Source: Caldilineaceae bacterium
GTDB taxonomy: Bacteria; Chloroflexota; Anaerolineae; Caldilineales; Caldilineaceae
Length of the DNA: 41,296 nt
Assembly (NCBI GenBank): GCA_022824685.1
Contig: JAJDZJ010000009.1
Span: 1 to 41,296 of the forward strand
Direction of reading: 5' to 3'
Part shown: piece after piece, positions 27,303 to 36,153 of the stretch
Position numbering within the stretch: position 1 is the stretch's first letter
Layout of the letters: every line of letters begins with the position of its first letter
The notes under the pieces: model-generated
Seen by the model: the letters and a program-made list of their open reading frames with translations, nothing else
Databases searched by the model: none
What the model was told of the DNA's origin: nothing
Translations under genes and position numbers: made by a program

Positions 27303-27762
27303 CTGTTAGAAACCGTACGTCCGCCGTCGTGTTTCGAACGCCACGCGGCCGCCCTTGAGAATCTCATCCACCAGTTCGCGCACAGTTCGGGAGTCGCCAG
27401 AGCCCGTGTGCCCGGGCGGGACGCGCGCCCTCCTATACATGTTATATCCATTCCTCCGCGGCTCCCTGCCAAAGGGCCATCGGGTCGCCCATTTGCGCCC
27501 CTTCACAATTGCATTCCCGCGCGCGGCTCTAATTGAGATCCAGGCGCGTATTCGCTGCACTGTCAACGCCTTCGCAAAACAGCAAGATTCCATCCCGGCT
27601 TGACTCAGTTCCCTTGTGGCTAACGGGGTTCTGGCGTCGTGTACTCGCGGAGCGACGGTAATGCCAGTTCAGGCGAAAGGTCACGCCCTCTGCGCCGCCA
27701 CCCCGTCCCGCCACCCCTACATGGTCGCCCCGCCGTCATTACATAGGCCGTCACCACCCTGT

Positions 27763-27786
27763 AGGGGCGCCCCTTGTGGGCGCCCT
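27763..27786. repeat. REP-like palindrome AGGGGCGCCC/GGGCGCCCT
   Basis: AGGGGCGCCC and GGGCGCCCT pair around CTTGT, with one bulged G. It is a compact GC-rich intergenic hairpin of the sort that recurs many times in GC-rich genomes. I see only this copy in the window, so membership of a genome-wide family is inference. Confidence 0.45.
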
Positions 27787-27837
27787 CCCCGTCGATCCAC
27801 CGTATGCCCGCCCCGCGGCGCATCCCCGCCCCCCACC

Positions 27838-27873
27838 CACGAGCCACTGCAGTTCCGACCACTGCAGTTCGAC
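27838..27873 (+). repeat. Dispersed intergenic repeat, copies 2 and 3 in tandem
   Basis: The same 23 bases as at 25777-25799 occur at 27838-27860, and a second shorter unit ACCACTGCAGTTCGAC follows directly, overlapping its end. Confidence 0.65.
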
Positions 27874-28073
27874 GCCCTCCGCATTCATCTCCCCGCCCGC
27901 GCCCTGCACGCTGCTCAGCCATAGACCAGGGATCAAGCTCGAACAGCTCCTCCGGTTCAAGGGCATATTCAATCGAATCTCTTTAGCTTGCTATTCACGC
28001 TTGACTATTCATTTTACCGCAACGACCCCACCGGAAAGATCTATCCGGAACCATGCCAGAGTCCTCTCCGAAC

Positions 28074-28098
28074 AAAAAAGACCCGCATCCCTGCGGGT
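28074..28098 (-). terminator. Rho-independent terminator of the small membrane protein gene
   Basis: On the minus strand ACCCGCA and TGCGGGT (28092-28098 and 28081-28087) pair over a four-base loop and are followed by C and six T residues (28079-28074). It lies about 40 bases after the stop at 28140. This is the best intrinsic terminator in the window and supports the neighbouring small gene being real. Confidence 0.85.
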
Positions 28099-28139
28099 GT
28101 GACGACACGGCCTGAGTTCGAAGCGTTGACAGTTCCTTG

Positions 28140-28463
28140 TCATCCGTCCGGGACGCTACGCTTCGTTTCCCTAAGCATAAACCCAATCCAAACCTGCGCG
28201 CCGCCTAAAACGAGAGACAAAAAACCGGCGATAACCGCAAAGATAACCTGAGTCGTCTGTGCCGCCGCATGAACTTCCGATCGTAAGGCGACCAACTCGG
28301 TTCGCACGCCCTCCACATCGGCCTTGGTAGCCAAATGCTCGTATGCGCCCTCTAGACGCGCAATGCGTTCCCCGTCTTCTAACCCCTCCGGCGCGAAGAC
28401 AGGTGTGCAAAACACGGCAACCAGCAGGATCCCCATGATGACATGATGCAACTTCATCTGCAT
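28140..28463 (-). CDS. Small membrane protein with coiled coil, function unknown
   Basis: The 107-residue product has an N-terminal hydrophobic signal or helix (VIMGILLVAVFCTPVFA). A charged helical middle (ERIARLEGAYEHLATKADVEGVRTEL, heptad-like) and a C-terminal membrane helix (VIFAVIAGFLSLVLGGAQVWIGF) follow. I do not recognise a family; the 'ATKADVEGVRTEL' style is common in small coiled-coil membrane proteins. ATGs at 28463 and 28457 are both possible and neither has a strong Shine-Dalgarno. A clear intrinsic terminator follows the stop, so this is probably its own transcript. Confidence 0.68.
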   Translation of the reverse strand: MQMKLHHVIMGILLVAVFCTPVFAPEGLEDGERIARLEGAYEHLATKADVEGVRTELVALRSEVHAAAQTTQVIFAVIAGFLSLVLGGAQVWIGFMLRETKRSVPDG

Positions 28464-28691
28464 TCTCGATCCCGTGTTCCTGTTCCGCTTCTCTGCGCGT
28501 ACCGCATCTCTACTCTCTGTAGCGCCGCAAATGCATCACAAATGCAGTACAAAAGTAGCACGCGGTACCGACTCTGTCAATGGCTCTTCCAGGACAAGAG
28601 TGACCGAATTCGGGTTCAATCACAACAATGGACTGCGCAATCTTGTTCTCGCCTCTCATGATTGCTGGCCCTAACCACAACCCTCTGCAGT

Positions 28692-28723
28692 CACTGACCA
28701 CTGACCACTGACCACTGCCGTTC
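28692..28723 (+). repeat. Tandem 7-mer repeat ending in CACTGCCGTTC
   Basis: Three perfect CACTGAC units (28692-28712) are followed by CACTGCC and GTTC. The last bases overlap the stop codon of the aminotransferase-V gene. It belongs to the same family as the copies at 25777, 27838 and 41121. Confidence 0.65.
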
Positions 28724-29963
28724 ACGCCCCGTCCAACACACGCAGACACCGCTCGATCTCATCCACCGTGTTGTAGTGCGCCAGACCCAGACGCAGCCAG
28801 CCGCCGCTGCCCTCGACACCCATCCGCTCGCTCACCGACAGCGCGTAAAAGTTGCCGTCCCACGCGAAAATGTTCTCCTCCGCAAGCGCCCGCGCCAGCC
28901 GCGCCGGTGTCGTCCCCCGTTTCCGCAACGCGACCGTCGCCACCCTTCTTCCCATATCAGCCCGCTCTGTCAGACCATAGATGCGGATCCCCGGCACGCT
29001 AAGCAGGCCCTCAATTAACCGTTCGGTCAGCATCCTCTCATACGCGCTGATCACCTTCCAGGCCGCCTCCAACTTGCGCCTCCGGCTTTCAGCCGGCCCT
29101 GCCTCGCCGTACTCGACCCCAAGACCGGCCAGATAGTCGATAGCCGCCGTCACTCCAGCCATCCCTTCATGATTCTGCGTGCCCGTCTCCCACTTGTCCG
29201 GCGGTCTGTCCCCGGCCGGACGCACCCGGTATGCCTCCAGCCGCTCCAACAGTTCCCGCTTACCGTATAGCTGCCCGCTGTGCGGGCCGAAAAACTTGTA
29301 CGACGAACACGCCAGGAAATCGCACCCCAGGGCCTTCACGTCGATCAACCCGTGCGGCGCAAATTGGACCGCGTCCACAAACGTCAGCGCTCCCGCCTCC
29401 CCGGCCCAGCCCACGATCGTGCCCACGTCATTGATCGTCCCCGTCGCGTTGCTGGCATACCCCACCGCCACCAACCTGGTCTGCTCCGTGATCTGTCTCC
29501 GCACATCCTCCATGTCCAGCGTCCCGCTCTCCACGTCCACATCCGCCCACCGGACGCGCGCCCCCCGCTCCTCCGCCGCCAGCGCCCACGGCATCACGTT
29601 CGCGTCATGGTCCAGTCGCGTAACCAACACCTCGTCGCCAGGCCCCAGCTCTCCAGCCAAGGACCGGCTGACATGAAATGCGAGGCTCGTCATGTTGTTG
29701 CCAAAGACAACCTCGTCCGCCTCGCAGCCCAGCAGATCGGCGACCGCCCCATGCGCCCCCTCGATCACTGCGTCCGTGCGCCGGCTGGTCTCAAACTGAC
29801 CGTGCGTATTCGAATTGCGGCGCGTCAAATAGTCAACCATCGTCTCTATGACGCTCTCATGCACCTGCGTGCCGCCGGGGTTGTCAAAAAACACGGCCGG
29901 ACGGCCGTCAAACTGCTCACTCAACGCCGGGAACTGCCTCCGGACCTCTTCTACATCGAACAT
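28722..29963 (-). CDS. Aminotransferase class V, cysteine desulfurase-like
   Basis: The 413-residue PLP enzyme is of the cysteine-desulfurase-like (TIGR01976-type) branch of class V aminotransferases. Key residues are seen: DNPGGTQVHESV at the start, the DHDANVMPW segment with His119, Asp197 in FVDAVQFAPHG, and the PLP-binding Lys223 in SSYKFFGPHSG. WLRLGLAHYNT near the end supplies the substrate-binding Arg. The mobile-loop cysteine of NifS/IscS/SufS is not there; the only Cys after the PLP Lys is nine or so residues from the C-terminus. Desulfurase activity is therefore doubtful and another beta-elimination or transamination is possible. GGAGAGAG stands just before the ATG. It starts 15 bases after sppA, so the two are co-transcribed. 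Confidence 0.9.
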   Translation of the reverse strand: MFDVEEVRRQFPALSEQFDGRPAVFFDNPGGTQVHESVIETMVDYLTRRNSNTHGQFETSRRTDAVIEGAHGAVADLLGCEADEVVFGNNMTSLAFHVSRSLAGELGPGDEVLVTRLDHDANVMPWALAAEERGARVRWADVDVESGTLDMEDVRRQITEQTRLVAVGYASNATGTINDVGTIVGWAGEAGALTFVDAVQFAPHGLIDVKALGCDFLACSSYKFFGPHSGQLYGKRELLERLEAYRVRPAGDRPPDKWETGTQNHEGMAGVTAAIDYLAGLGVEYGEAGPAESRRRKLEAAWKVISAYERMLTERLIEGLLSVPGIRIYGLTERADMGRRVATVALRKRGTTPARLARALAEENIFAWDGNFYALSVSERMGVEGSGGWLRLGLAHYNTVDEIERCLRVLDGA

Positions 29964-29978
29964 GTCTCTCTCCGCGAA

Positions 29979-31775
29979 TCATTGCCTGCGCTTCGGCAGT
30001 CCATCGGCCAGTAACCACACCCGCTCCCGCCCCAGCACTGAGGCAACATCTCCCTGCAGGAGCGCCAGAACAATCTCGGTCAGTTCACCAAGTCCGCCCC
30101 CGCCCGTCACCCGGTCAAGACTGCCTTCCGCGATCGGAGGACGCGGCCGGTTCATATCCGTCTTCACATGCACGACCGGAACCGTCCCGTCCGTCGGCAA
30201 ACCCGCGATTTCGCATAGCCTTTCAATCGCCGCTGAAAAGTCTCCGATCTCATCCACCAATCCATGCTGCAGCGCCTGCCTCCCCGTCCATACGCGCCCG
30301 CCGCATAACTCTTCAACCGAGTCCGGCTCCAGCTGCCGCGCCGCCGCGACCAGGCGCTTGAAATTCTGATACGTATGTCCGATCTGCTCCTCAATCTTCT
30401 CCCGCTGCGCCTCTCGCCACGGACCGTCGCCGGCGTAGATGCCGGCATTCTGCCCCCGCTGCACCGGCACGCGGTTCGCGCCGATCTTGTTTTCCGCCCC
30501 GCAGGTGATCAGCTTTGCCATGATCACGCCGATGCTCCCTGTCAGCGTCGCCGCCTGGCAAACGATCTTCCGCGCCGGCAATGCCACGTAATAGCCTCCG
30601 CTGGCCGCCACATCACCCATATACGCCACCACCGGTTTCTTCCTGTTCAGCAGAGTCAGCTCCCGCCAGATCAGGTCGCTCGCCAGCGCCGAACCGCCCC
30701 GGGAATCGACATGCAGCAAGACCCCCGCCATGCGCTCATCTTCCAGCGCCGCCCGCGCCAACTGCTGGATCGTAGCGCTGCCGGCAGTGCTGCCGCCCAC
30801 AATCGGCACGCCGCTTGGCAGCCGTCGGCTCTTGCCCGAAGTGATCACGCCGCTTAGCGAAATCACCCCGATCCTCTTTCTATGCCGCATAAGGGGTCGG
30901 CGGTAGAGCAGACGGCTTACCCGGTCAAATGGCGCAATCCGCGTCCCTTCTTTCCCGCCACCAAGTTCGTCCGCCAACTGGTCCTCATAAACGCTCCCGT
31001 CCACCAGCCCCAACGCCGCGGCGTCATCGGGGGTCAAAGGCGCCCTGTCAATTGCGGCGTGGACCTCCTCCTCGCCAAGGTTGCGGCCGCCGCTGATTGC
31101 CGCGACCATATCCCCATACCAGCTCCCCAGCAGCCGTTCCAGCTGTTCCCGGTGCGCGTCACTCATCTCCGAATGGGCGATACTGTCTGCCGCAGTCTTC
31201 CAGGGGGCCACCCTGACCACATCCGCCTCAACGCCGATTTTGCGCAGCGTCTCGGCCAGAAAGACCGGCTCTGCCCGCAGACCCAGCACCGACCACTCGG
31301 TCAGCGGCGAAACATATATGTGGTCGGCGGCCGCAGCCATCACATACTCGGCATTGCCGCACGACTCCAGATAGACAACCACCTTCTTCGCGTCGCCGCC
31401 CGGATACAGCTCTCGATTCCACGCCCGAAAGCGGTCGAAAAGAGCCGCAAGCGTCTGCGCCTGCGCGAGGCTGAGCTGCGCGCCCTTGACCAGTATCAAC
31501 GCGCCCTTCACATCCGGGTCGCCCGCGATCTGCCGCAAGGCATCGTGCAGATCCTCAACTGTGAGGCCCGGCTTGCCAATGGAAAGGCGCGAGAGAAGCC
31601 GGGGCCGCTCCGGCCTCCGTTCCAGCAGCTGGCCCGAAAGCTCAAACAGCGCATAGTCCGCCCAGCTCCCCCTGGAGAGGCGCCGCACGAGATTGGCAAG
31701 CCCGCATACGCAAACCTGCCACAGCAAAGCGACCCCCCGGAAAAGCCGCCCCAAACCCCTGCCTATGAGACTCAT
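29979..31775 (-). CDS. sppA: Signal peptide peptidase SppA, 67K type
   Basis: The 598-residue product has the two-domain SppA layout. The N-terminal half carries VLGLRAEPVFLAETLRKIGVEADVVRVAPWKTAADS, with the presumed general-base Lys at about residue 193. The C-terminal half carries IGVISLSGVI and then GDVAASGGYYVALPARKI, with the nucleophile Ser at about 392. SppA degrades cleaved signal peptides in the membrane. The N-terminus has a weakly hydrophobic anchor (LFRGVALLWQVCVCGLANLV). ATG at 31775 is preferred because GGAGG lies eight bases before it; an ATG at 31793 lacks such a signal. It is the first gene of a two-gene unit with the aminotransferase-V gene and is divergent from the ABC exporter. 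Confidence 0.92.
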   Translation of the reverse strand: MSLIGRGLGRLFRGVALLWQVCVCGLANLVRRLSRGSWADYALFELSGQLLERRPERPRLLSRLSIGKPGLTVEDLHDALRQIAGDPDVKGALILVKGAQLSLAQAQTLAALFDRFRAWNRELYPGGDAKKVVVYLESCGNAEYVMAAAADHIYVSPLTEWSVLGLRAEPVFLAETLRKIGVEADVVRVAPWKTAADSIAHSEMSDAHREQLERLLGSWYGDMVAAISGGRNLGEEEVHAAIDRAPLTPDDAAALGLVDGSVYEDQLADELGGGKEGTRIAPFDRVSRLLYRRPLMRHRKRIGVISLSGVITSGKSRRLPSGVPIVGGSTAGSATIQQLARAALEDERMAGVLLHVDSRGGSALASDLIWRELTLLNRKKPVVAYMGDVAASGGYYVALPARKIVCQAATLTGSIGVIMAKLITCGAENKIGANRVPVQRGQNAGIYAGDGPWREAQREKIEEQIGHTYQNFKRLVAAARQLEPDSVEELCGGRVWTGRQALQHGLVDEIGDFSAAIERLCEIAGLPTDGTVPVVHVKTDMNRPRPPIAEGSLDRVTGGGGLGELTEIVLALLQGDVASVLGRERVWLLADGLPKRRQ

Positions 31776-32100
31776 TTCGATCCCTCCACCCATCTGCGAG
31801 CCATCGCTGCCGGTACAGTTTCCCCAAGACGCACCCTACGCCTGTGGGTCCAAACCCCAAAAACCATACTATACCCGCACGATCCTCTGGAGAAAAATAG
31901 ACCCCTTGCCTGCGGGGCGCAGTCCGGAATTGTTGTTGTCAGGAGAAGCCTGTTCCAGGAGGCAGGGGAACCTCCCAGCGATGGCCCGAAACTCGCCTCC
32001 ATTTTGGACCGCACCCCGCCTGCCAGATTGCCTTGATCGTTCCTCCTATTCCGAGTTATGATGAACGCAGCCGCAGACACATCGCGGAGACGCTAAGACC
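31776..32100. other. Divergent intergenic region sppA / ABC exporter
   Basis: No gene is supported. It holds a plus-strand promoter at 32033-32062 and must hold the sppA promoter on the other strand, which I could not place. Confidence 0.5.
32033..32062 (+). promoter_or_regulatory. Sigma-70-type promoter of the ABC exporter genes
   Basis: TTGATC (32033-32038) and TATGAT (32057-32062) are separated by 18 bases. This would start transcription near 32069, giving a leader of about 30 bases before the first start codon, with GGAGA at 32087. Confidence 0.6.
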
Positions 32101-33033
32101 TTGCCCAAGCCGGCGCCTATGTCCTTCTCCTCACCCGGACCGAGCAGTAACGTGGCCGCAGCGGTAGAAGTGCGAAATCTGAACAAGCGCTATCGGAACG
32201 GAATCTGGGCGAACCGGGATATCAGCCTGACCGTCCGGCGCGGCGAGCTGCTCGCGATTCTGGGTCCAAACGGCGCCGGCAAAACCACCCTTGTCCGCCA
32301 GATCACCACCGAGCTTGTCCCCACATCCGGCGAAGTCCGTGTTTTCGGCATTGACGCCGTCACGCGCCCCAACGAAGCAAAGGCCCGCATGGGCGTAATC
32401 CCCCAGGAGACCAACTTCTACTGGGGTCTCTCCGTTCGCCACCACCTGCGTATCCTGGGCAAACTGCGCGGTCTGCCTCCGCGTACCGCCGCAAGCCGCG
32501 CCGCGGAACTGATCGCAGACCTCGGCCTCGACGAGCACAAGGACAAACCCGGCGAGCAACTGTCCGGTGGTCTTCGCCGCCGCCTCCTGGTCGGTATCGC
32601 AGTTCTGGCCGATCCCCCACTGCTCGTCCTCGACGAGCCAAGCGTCGGCCTCGACCCCGAGTCCCGCCGCGACCTGTGGGATCTCCTCCGCGACTATCGC
32701 CGCAGAGGCGCGACCATCCTCCTCACGACCCACTCAATGGAGGAGGCCGAAGCGCTCAGTGACAGGATCGGCATCATCCATGAAGGGGCGCTTCTGGCTC
32801 TCGACACCGTCGCCAGCCTCCGCGCCGCCCACGGCTTCGACTACAAGATCACCTTTCTGGAGGAAGGCCGAACACAACTCCTTTACGGCGCCAGCGCCGC
32901 CCAGCTCCTTCAGCAGGTCCAGGCCAGGGGCATTAGCGAATACGCAGTTTCGAGGACAACCCTCGAGGATGTCTATCTCGGCCTCACAGGCGGGAAAGGA
33001 GGCCTCAATGACAGGCCAGCCCCCGATGCCTGA
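32101..33033 (+). CDS. ABC transporter ATP-binding protein
   Basis: The 310-residue product is an ABC ATPase of the ABC-2 exporter (drug/DrrA-like) class. Motifs are Walker A LGPNGAGKTT, the Q-loop IPQETN, signature LSGGLRRRL, Walker B LLVLDEPSVGLD and the switch His in LLTTHSMEEAE. The C-terminal 80 residues vary, as is usual for this class. The start is a TTG at 32101 after GGAGA; an ATG at 32119 is nearly as good. Its last 26 bases overlap the permease gene, so the two make one transporter. The exported substrate cannot be told from sequence. Confidence 0.93.
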   Translation: MPKPAPMSFSSPGPSSNVAAAVEVRNLNKRYRNGIWANRDISLTVRRGELLAILGPNGAGKTTLVRQITTELVPTSGEVRVFGIDAVTRPNEAKARMGVIPQETNFYWGLSVRHHLRILGKLRGLPPRTAASRAAELIADLGLDEHKDKPGEQLSGGLRRRLLVGIAVLADPPLLVLDEPSVGLDPESRRDLWDLLRDYRRRGATILLTTHSMEEAEALSDRIGIIHEGALLALDTVASLRAAHGFDYKITFLEEGRTQLLYGASAAQLLQQVQARGISEYAVSRTTLEDVYLGLTGGKGGLNDRPAPDA

Positions 33034-33817
33034 ACTCACCGATTCCGGCCCTAACGGCTCCGCACGCCCCTACGCGACCGGCGGCTTCCGCAAATTCTTT
33101 TCCGATACCTTCGCCGTCTTCGAGCTCAACTTCCTGCCCGCGCTCAAGCACTGGTACGCAACCGTCCTGCTCGCCGCCGGTTTCCCGCTGCCCTGGTTCT
33201 ACGTCACCAGGGCCATCGCCCCCGACGACCCGCAGGTGCTACGCCGCCTCATGGCCGGCACCCTTGTCTTCGGCGTTGCCTTCTCCATCGGCATGCTCGT
33301 CGGCCAGAATTTCGTCGGCCAGCGCTTTTTGGGCACACTCCGGCTGCTCATCACCATGCCGGTTTCCAAGGCCGCCTACGTTTTCGGCTCGCTCGCGCAC
33401 GCCTCCATCTCTGGCGCGCTCACCGTGGTCATCCTCCTCGGTTTCGCCTTCGCGGCCGGCGTTGACGTCAGACTCGGCTGGGCGCTCGCTCCCTCACTCA
33501 TCCTCACCGTCCTTGCCGTCAGCGGCCTTACCCTCTTCTTCGTCAGCTTCGCCCCCTCTCCGCAGGCCGGCAACCTCGCCACCGGCATGCTTTCCCTCAT
33601 CCTCGCCGCCCTCTCACCCGTCTACTTCACCATGGACCAGGCCCCCCTCCTGATGAAGCTGATTGGCTATGTTTCGCCTCTACGCTATACTGCGGACGCA
33701 ATTGAAAAGTCCCTGTCCGGCCAGACCGACGTCTGGGTGGAATTGGGAGTCTTATCAGTCATTGCTATAGGCTCCCTTTCACTCGGGCTGTGGAGAATGC
33801 CGTGGCGCGAAAGGTAA
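33008..33817 (+). CDS. ABC-2 type transporter permease
   Basis: The 269-residue product is a six-helix ABC-2 permease: WYATVLLAAGFPLPWFYV, LVFGVAFSIGMLVGQNFVG, a central GALTVVILLGFAFAAGV, LILTVLAVSGLTLFFVSFA and two more hydrophobic runs with the short FAPSPQAGNLATGM turn. It overlaps the ATPase gene by 26 bases, indicating coupling. The open frame extends far upstream across the ATPase gene, but the ATG at 33008 with GGAGG 7 bases before it is the natural start. Together with the ATPase it should export a drug, lipid or polysaccharide component; which is not known. Confidence 0.9.
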   Translation: MTGQPPMPELTDSGPNGSARPYATGGFRKFFSDTFAVFELNFLPALKHWYATVLLAAGFPLPWFYVTRAIAPDDPQVLRRLMAGTLVFGVAFSIGMLVGQNFVGQRFLGTLRLLITMPVSKAAYVFGSLAHASISGALTVVILLGFAFAAGVDVRLGWALAPSLILTVLAVSGLTLFFVSFAPSPQAGNLATGMLSLILAALSPVYFTMDQAPLLMKLIGYVSPLRYTADAIEKSLSGQTDVWVELGVLSVIAIGSLSLGLWRMPWRER

Positions 33818-33943
33818 CTTATGAGTATCTGCCTCTTAACCGGGGTTCTATGCGCCGCATACGCAATTCGTGGCGCTGATTGGCCCTCGTTTCCAAGCGG
33901 ATACCGTTCTAGTCAGAAACTTGGCTCTGTGTAAGGAGCGAGA

Positions 33944-35068
33944 ATGATGTCCCACCAGTACACAGCCGCTGTCATCGGCGCAGGACTGGGAGGCAGAGCC
34001 AGCATGGCCGGACTCTCCGCCTCGCCGCGCTTCAACCTCGTTGCCGTCGCAGATATCCAGGCCGAAGCGCGAGCCGCCGTCCAGGAAATGTACCCCAGTG
34101 TCCGCACTTTTCCTGACTATGCCGAACTATTTGTCGCCTGCCCCACAGACATTGTCTGCGTATCCACGTGGCCGCCCTCCCATCTGGAAGTGACCCAGGC
34201 TGCCCTGCAGCTCCCACTACGAGGCATCCTCGTCGAAAAACCGCTGGCCGACAGTTTTTCAGCTGGGCGTCAGATCCTGGAGCTAATACGCGCCAGAAAT
34301 CTCCCAATAGCCGTACCCCATGGCCTCCTCGTGGCAGACCACAGCACGCAGGTCCTCCAACGCGTTCACGGCGGCGAGATCGGCGAGCTGAAACTGGTCG
34401 AAATCCAATGCGCCGGCTGGGACATCATCAATGCCGGCATCCACTGGCTCAACTTCTTCGTCGAACTGACTGAACGCGAACCCGTCGAGTATGTTTTGGC
34501 CGCCTGCGATGCCAGCACCCGCACCTTTCGCGACAACATGCAGGTCGAGACGCTCGCCGTCACCTACGCACAGACCGTTTCCGGCACCCGTGTCGTCATG
34601 AATACTGGCGACTATATCACCTTTTCCGAACCGATTGACGACACCCTTTTCCGCCTTATCGGAAGCCGCGGCACAATCGACTTCTACGGCTGGGAGCCGC
34701 GGTACCGACTTCTCAACGCCAGCTATCCAAAGGGTCAGATGTTTGAATTCGAGCGCGGCCCATTTGTCCTCCATCAGCGCCACCTCGAAAACCTCGCCGC
34801 GCAGATGGACCGCGCCCAGCCCGACTACGCCATCGCCGAAGGTTCATTAGCCGCCCTCGAGCTCTGCGAAGCCGCCTACGTCTCCATTCGCAACGGCAGC
34901 GTGCCCGTTCCGCTTCCGCTCGACGACTTTTCGCCGCCCCCTGCCGTCGATTGGCAGCCCGGCCTCCCTTACAGCGGCCAGGGCGGCGGTCGTAACGGAC
35001 GCCGTTTGCCCCATCACCCGCAACAAAATGACAGACCACTTCGGAATGCACAGTCGGAGGAAGCATGA
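33944..35068 (+). CDS. Gfo/Idh/MocA family oxidoreductase, first of pair
   Basis: The 374-residue NAD(P)-dependent oxidoreductase has an N-terminal Rossmann fold (AAVIGAGLGGRASMAGL) with an acidic residue in VAVADIQ, and the family's EKPL motif in GILVEKPLADSF. The catalytic region is INAGIHWLNFFVEL, with a His where family members usually have one. Such enzymes oxidise or reduce sugars, inositols or their acids. A strong AAGGAG lies eight bases before ATGATG at 33944. Its stop overlaps the next Gfo/Idh/MocA gene by four bases (ATGA), so the two proteins are probably made in equal amounts and may act on the same substrate. The last 60 residues are unusual, Pro/Gly-rich. Confidence 0.92.
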   Translation: MMSHQYTAAVIGAGLGGRASMAGLSASPRFNLVAVADIQAEARAAVQEMYPSVRTFPDYAELFVACPTDIVCVSTWPPSHLEVTQAALQLPLRGILVEKPLADSFSAGRQILELIRARNLPIAVPHGLLVADHSTQVLQRVHGGEIGELKLVEIQCAGWDIINAGIHWLNFFVELTEREPVEYVLAACDASTRTFRDNMQVETLAVTYAQTVSGTRVVMNTGDYITFSEPIDDTLFRLIGSRGTIDFYGWEPRYRLLNASYPKGQMFEFERGPFVLHQRHLENLAAQMDRAQPDYAIAEGSLAALELCEAAYVSIRNGSVPVPLPLDDFSPPPAVDWQPGLPYSGQGGGRNGRRLPHHPQQNDRPLRNAQSEEA

Positions 35069-36153
35069 TGGCCCGTTTTGGCATTGTCGGCGCCGGATGG
35101 CGCGTGAACTGGTTTCTGCGCGCCGCCCATGCCCTCCCGGAGAAGCTGCAGGTCGCCGGTCTGGCCGCCCGCCGCCCGCAAGTGGCCTTCGATCTGGCCG
35201 CCCCATACGGTGTCAACATCTATCGCTCGCCTTCCGAAATGATCGCCTCCGAATCGCCCGACTTCGTCGTGACCAGCGTCTCTTGGTCCGCCAATCCGCA
35301 CATCATACGCCAGTTGGTGGAACAGGACATGCCCGTCCTTTCCGAAACACCCCCCGCGACCACAGTGGAAAAAATGACTGACCTGTGGGCTCTCCAGGAG
35401 CAGGGCGCTCGCATCCAGGTCGCCGAACAGTACCATCGCCAGCCCCACCACGCCGCCCGCCTCGCCTTCGCCCGCAGCGGCCGCCTCGGACACATCAGTC
35501 AGGTCCAACTGTCGGCCTGCCACGGCTATCACGGCATCAGCCTGATACGTCGCTTCCTCGGCATCGGCGCCGAGCCGGTAACTGTCACCGCCCGCCGCTT
35601 CACCTCTCCCCTCCTCCAGGGTCCAACTCGTCAAGGGCCGCCCCTCGAAGAAAGAGTCGCCGACTCCGCACAGCTTATCGCCGCCTTCGACTTCGGCGAC
35701 CGCCTCGGAATCCTCGACTTTACGCCCGATCAGTACTTTTCCTGGGTACGCGGCCAGCGCATCCTCGTGCGCGGCGAGCGCGGCGAAATCATCGACGATA
35801 AAGCCGCCTACCTCCAGGACTTCCGTACCCCAATCCAGCTCGCCTTCACCCGCCACAGTGCCGGCCTCGACGGCAATCTCGAAGGCAACTACCTCAAGGG
35901 CATCCAGGCCGGCGAACAGTGGTGGTATCGCAACCCCACCATCCCCGCCGAGCTCTCCGACGATGAAATCGCCGTCGCCGACCTGCTGTTGCGCATGGCC
36001 GATTATGTTCACGGCGGCGAAGAAGCCTACTCGCTGGCCGAAGCCTGCCAGGACCGCTACCTCGACATCCTCGCCGCGCAGGCCGCAGACACCGGACAAC
36101 CCGTCCACTCCAAGCCCCAGCCCTGGGTCAACGCCCTGTCTGCACAAAGTTGA
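35065..36153 (+). CDS. Gfo/Idh/MocA family oxidoreductase, second of pair
   Basis: The 362-residue product has the same layout: Rossmann start MARFGIVGAGWRVNWFLRAA, and VLSETPPATTVEKM in the place of EKP, which is a change from the usual Lys. A middle AEQYHRQPHHAARLAF and a C-terminal alpha/beta domain follow. The Lys of the EKP motif is replaced by Thr, so catalysis may differ from classical members or be lost. It starts inside the stop of the previous gene. Its extreme C-terminus (TGQPVHSKPQPWVNAL) recurs in the remnant at 41019-41126. Confidence 0.9.
   Translation: MMARFGIVGAGWRVNWFLRAAHALPEKLQVAGLAARRPQVAFDLAAPYGVNIYRSPSEMIASESPDFVVTSVSWSANPHIIRQLVEQDMPVLSETPPATTVEKMTDLWALQEQGARIQVAEQYHRQPHHAARLAFARSGRLGHISQVQLSACHGYHGISLIRRFLGIGAEPVTVTARRFTSPLLQGPTRQGPPLEERVADSAQLIAAFDFGDRLGILDFTPDQYFSWVRGQRILVRGERGEIIDDKAAYLQDFRTPIQLAFTRHSAGLDGNLEGNYLKGIQAGEQWWYRNPTIPAELSDDEIAVADLLLRMADYVHGGEEAYSLAEACQDRYLDILAAQAADTGQPVHSKPQPWVNALSAQS

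Larger units (their letters stand above)
27303..28071. other. Repeat-containing non-coding stretch
   Basis: No supported gene. A 95-codon open frame on the minus strand (27306-27593) ends just before the Schlafen-type gene, but its composition (Arg/Trp-rich, no family match, no start signal) suggests chance. The second half holds a REP-like palindrome at 27763-27786 and two copies of the dispersed CCACTGCAGTTC repeat at 27838-27873. Confidence 0.5.

Noticed and set aside
27306..27593. 95-codon open frame just before the AlbA/Schlafen-type gene
   Set aside because: No Shine-Dalgarno, odd Arg/Trp-rich composition and no family match; it may be chance, although its end is close to the next start.
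28611..28626. GGGTTCAATC resembling a tRNA T-loop
   Set aside because: The flanking stem bases do not pair and no other tRNA arms are present.
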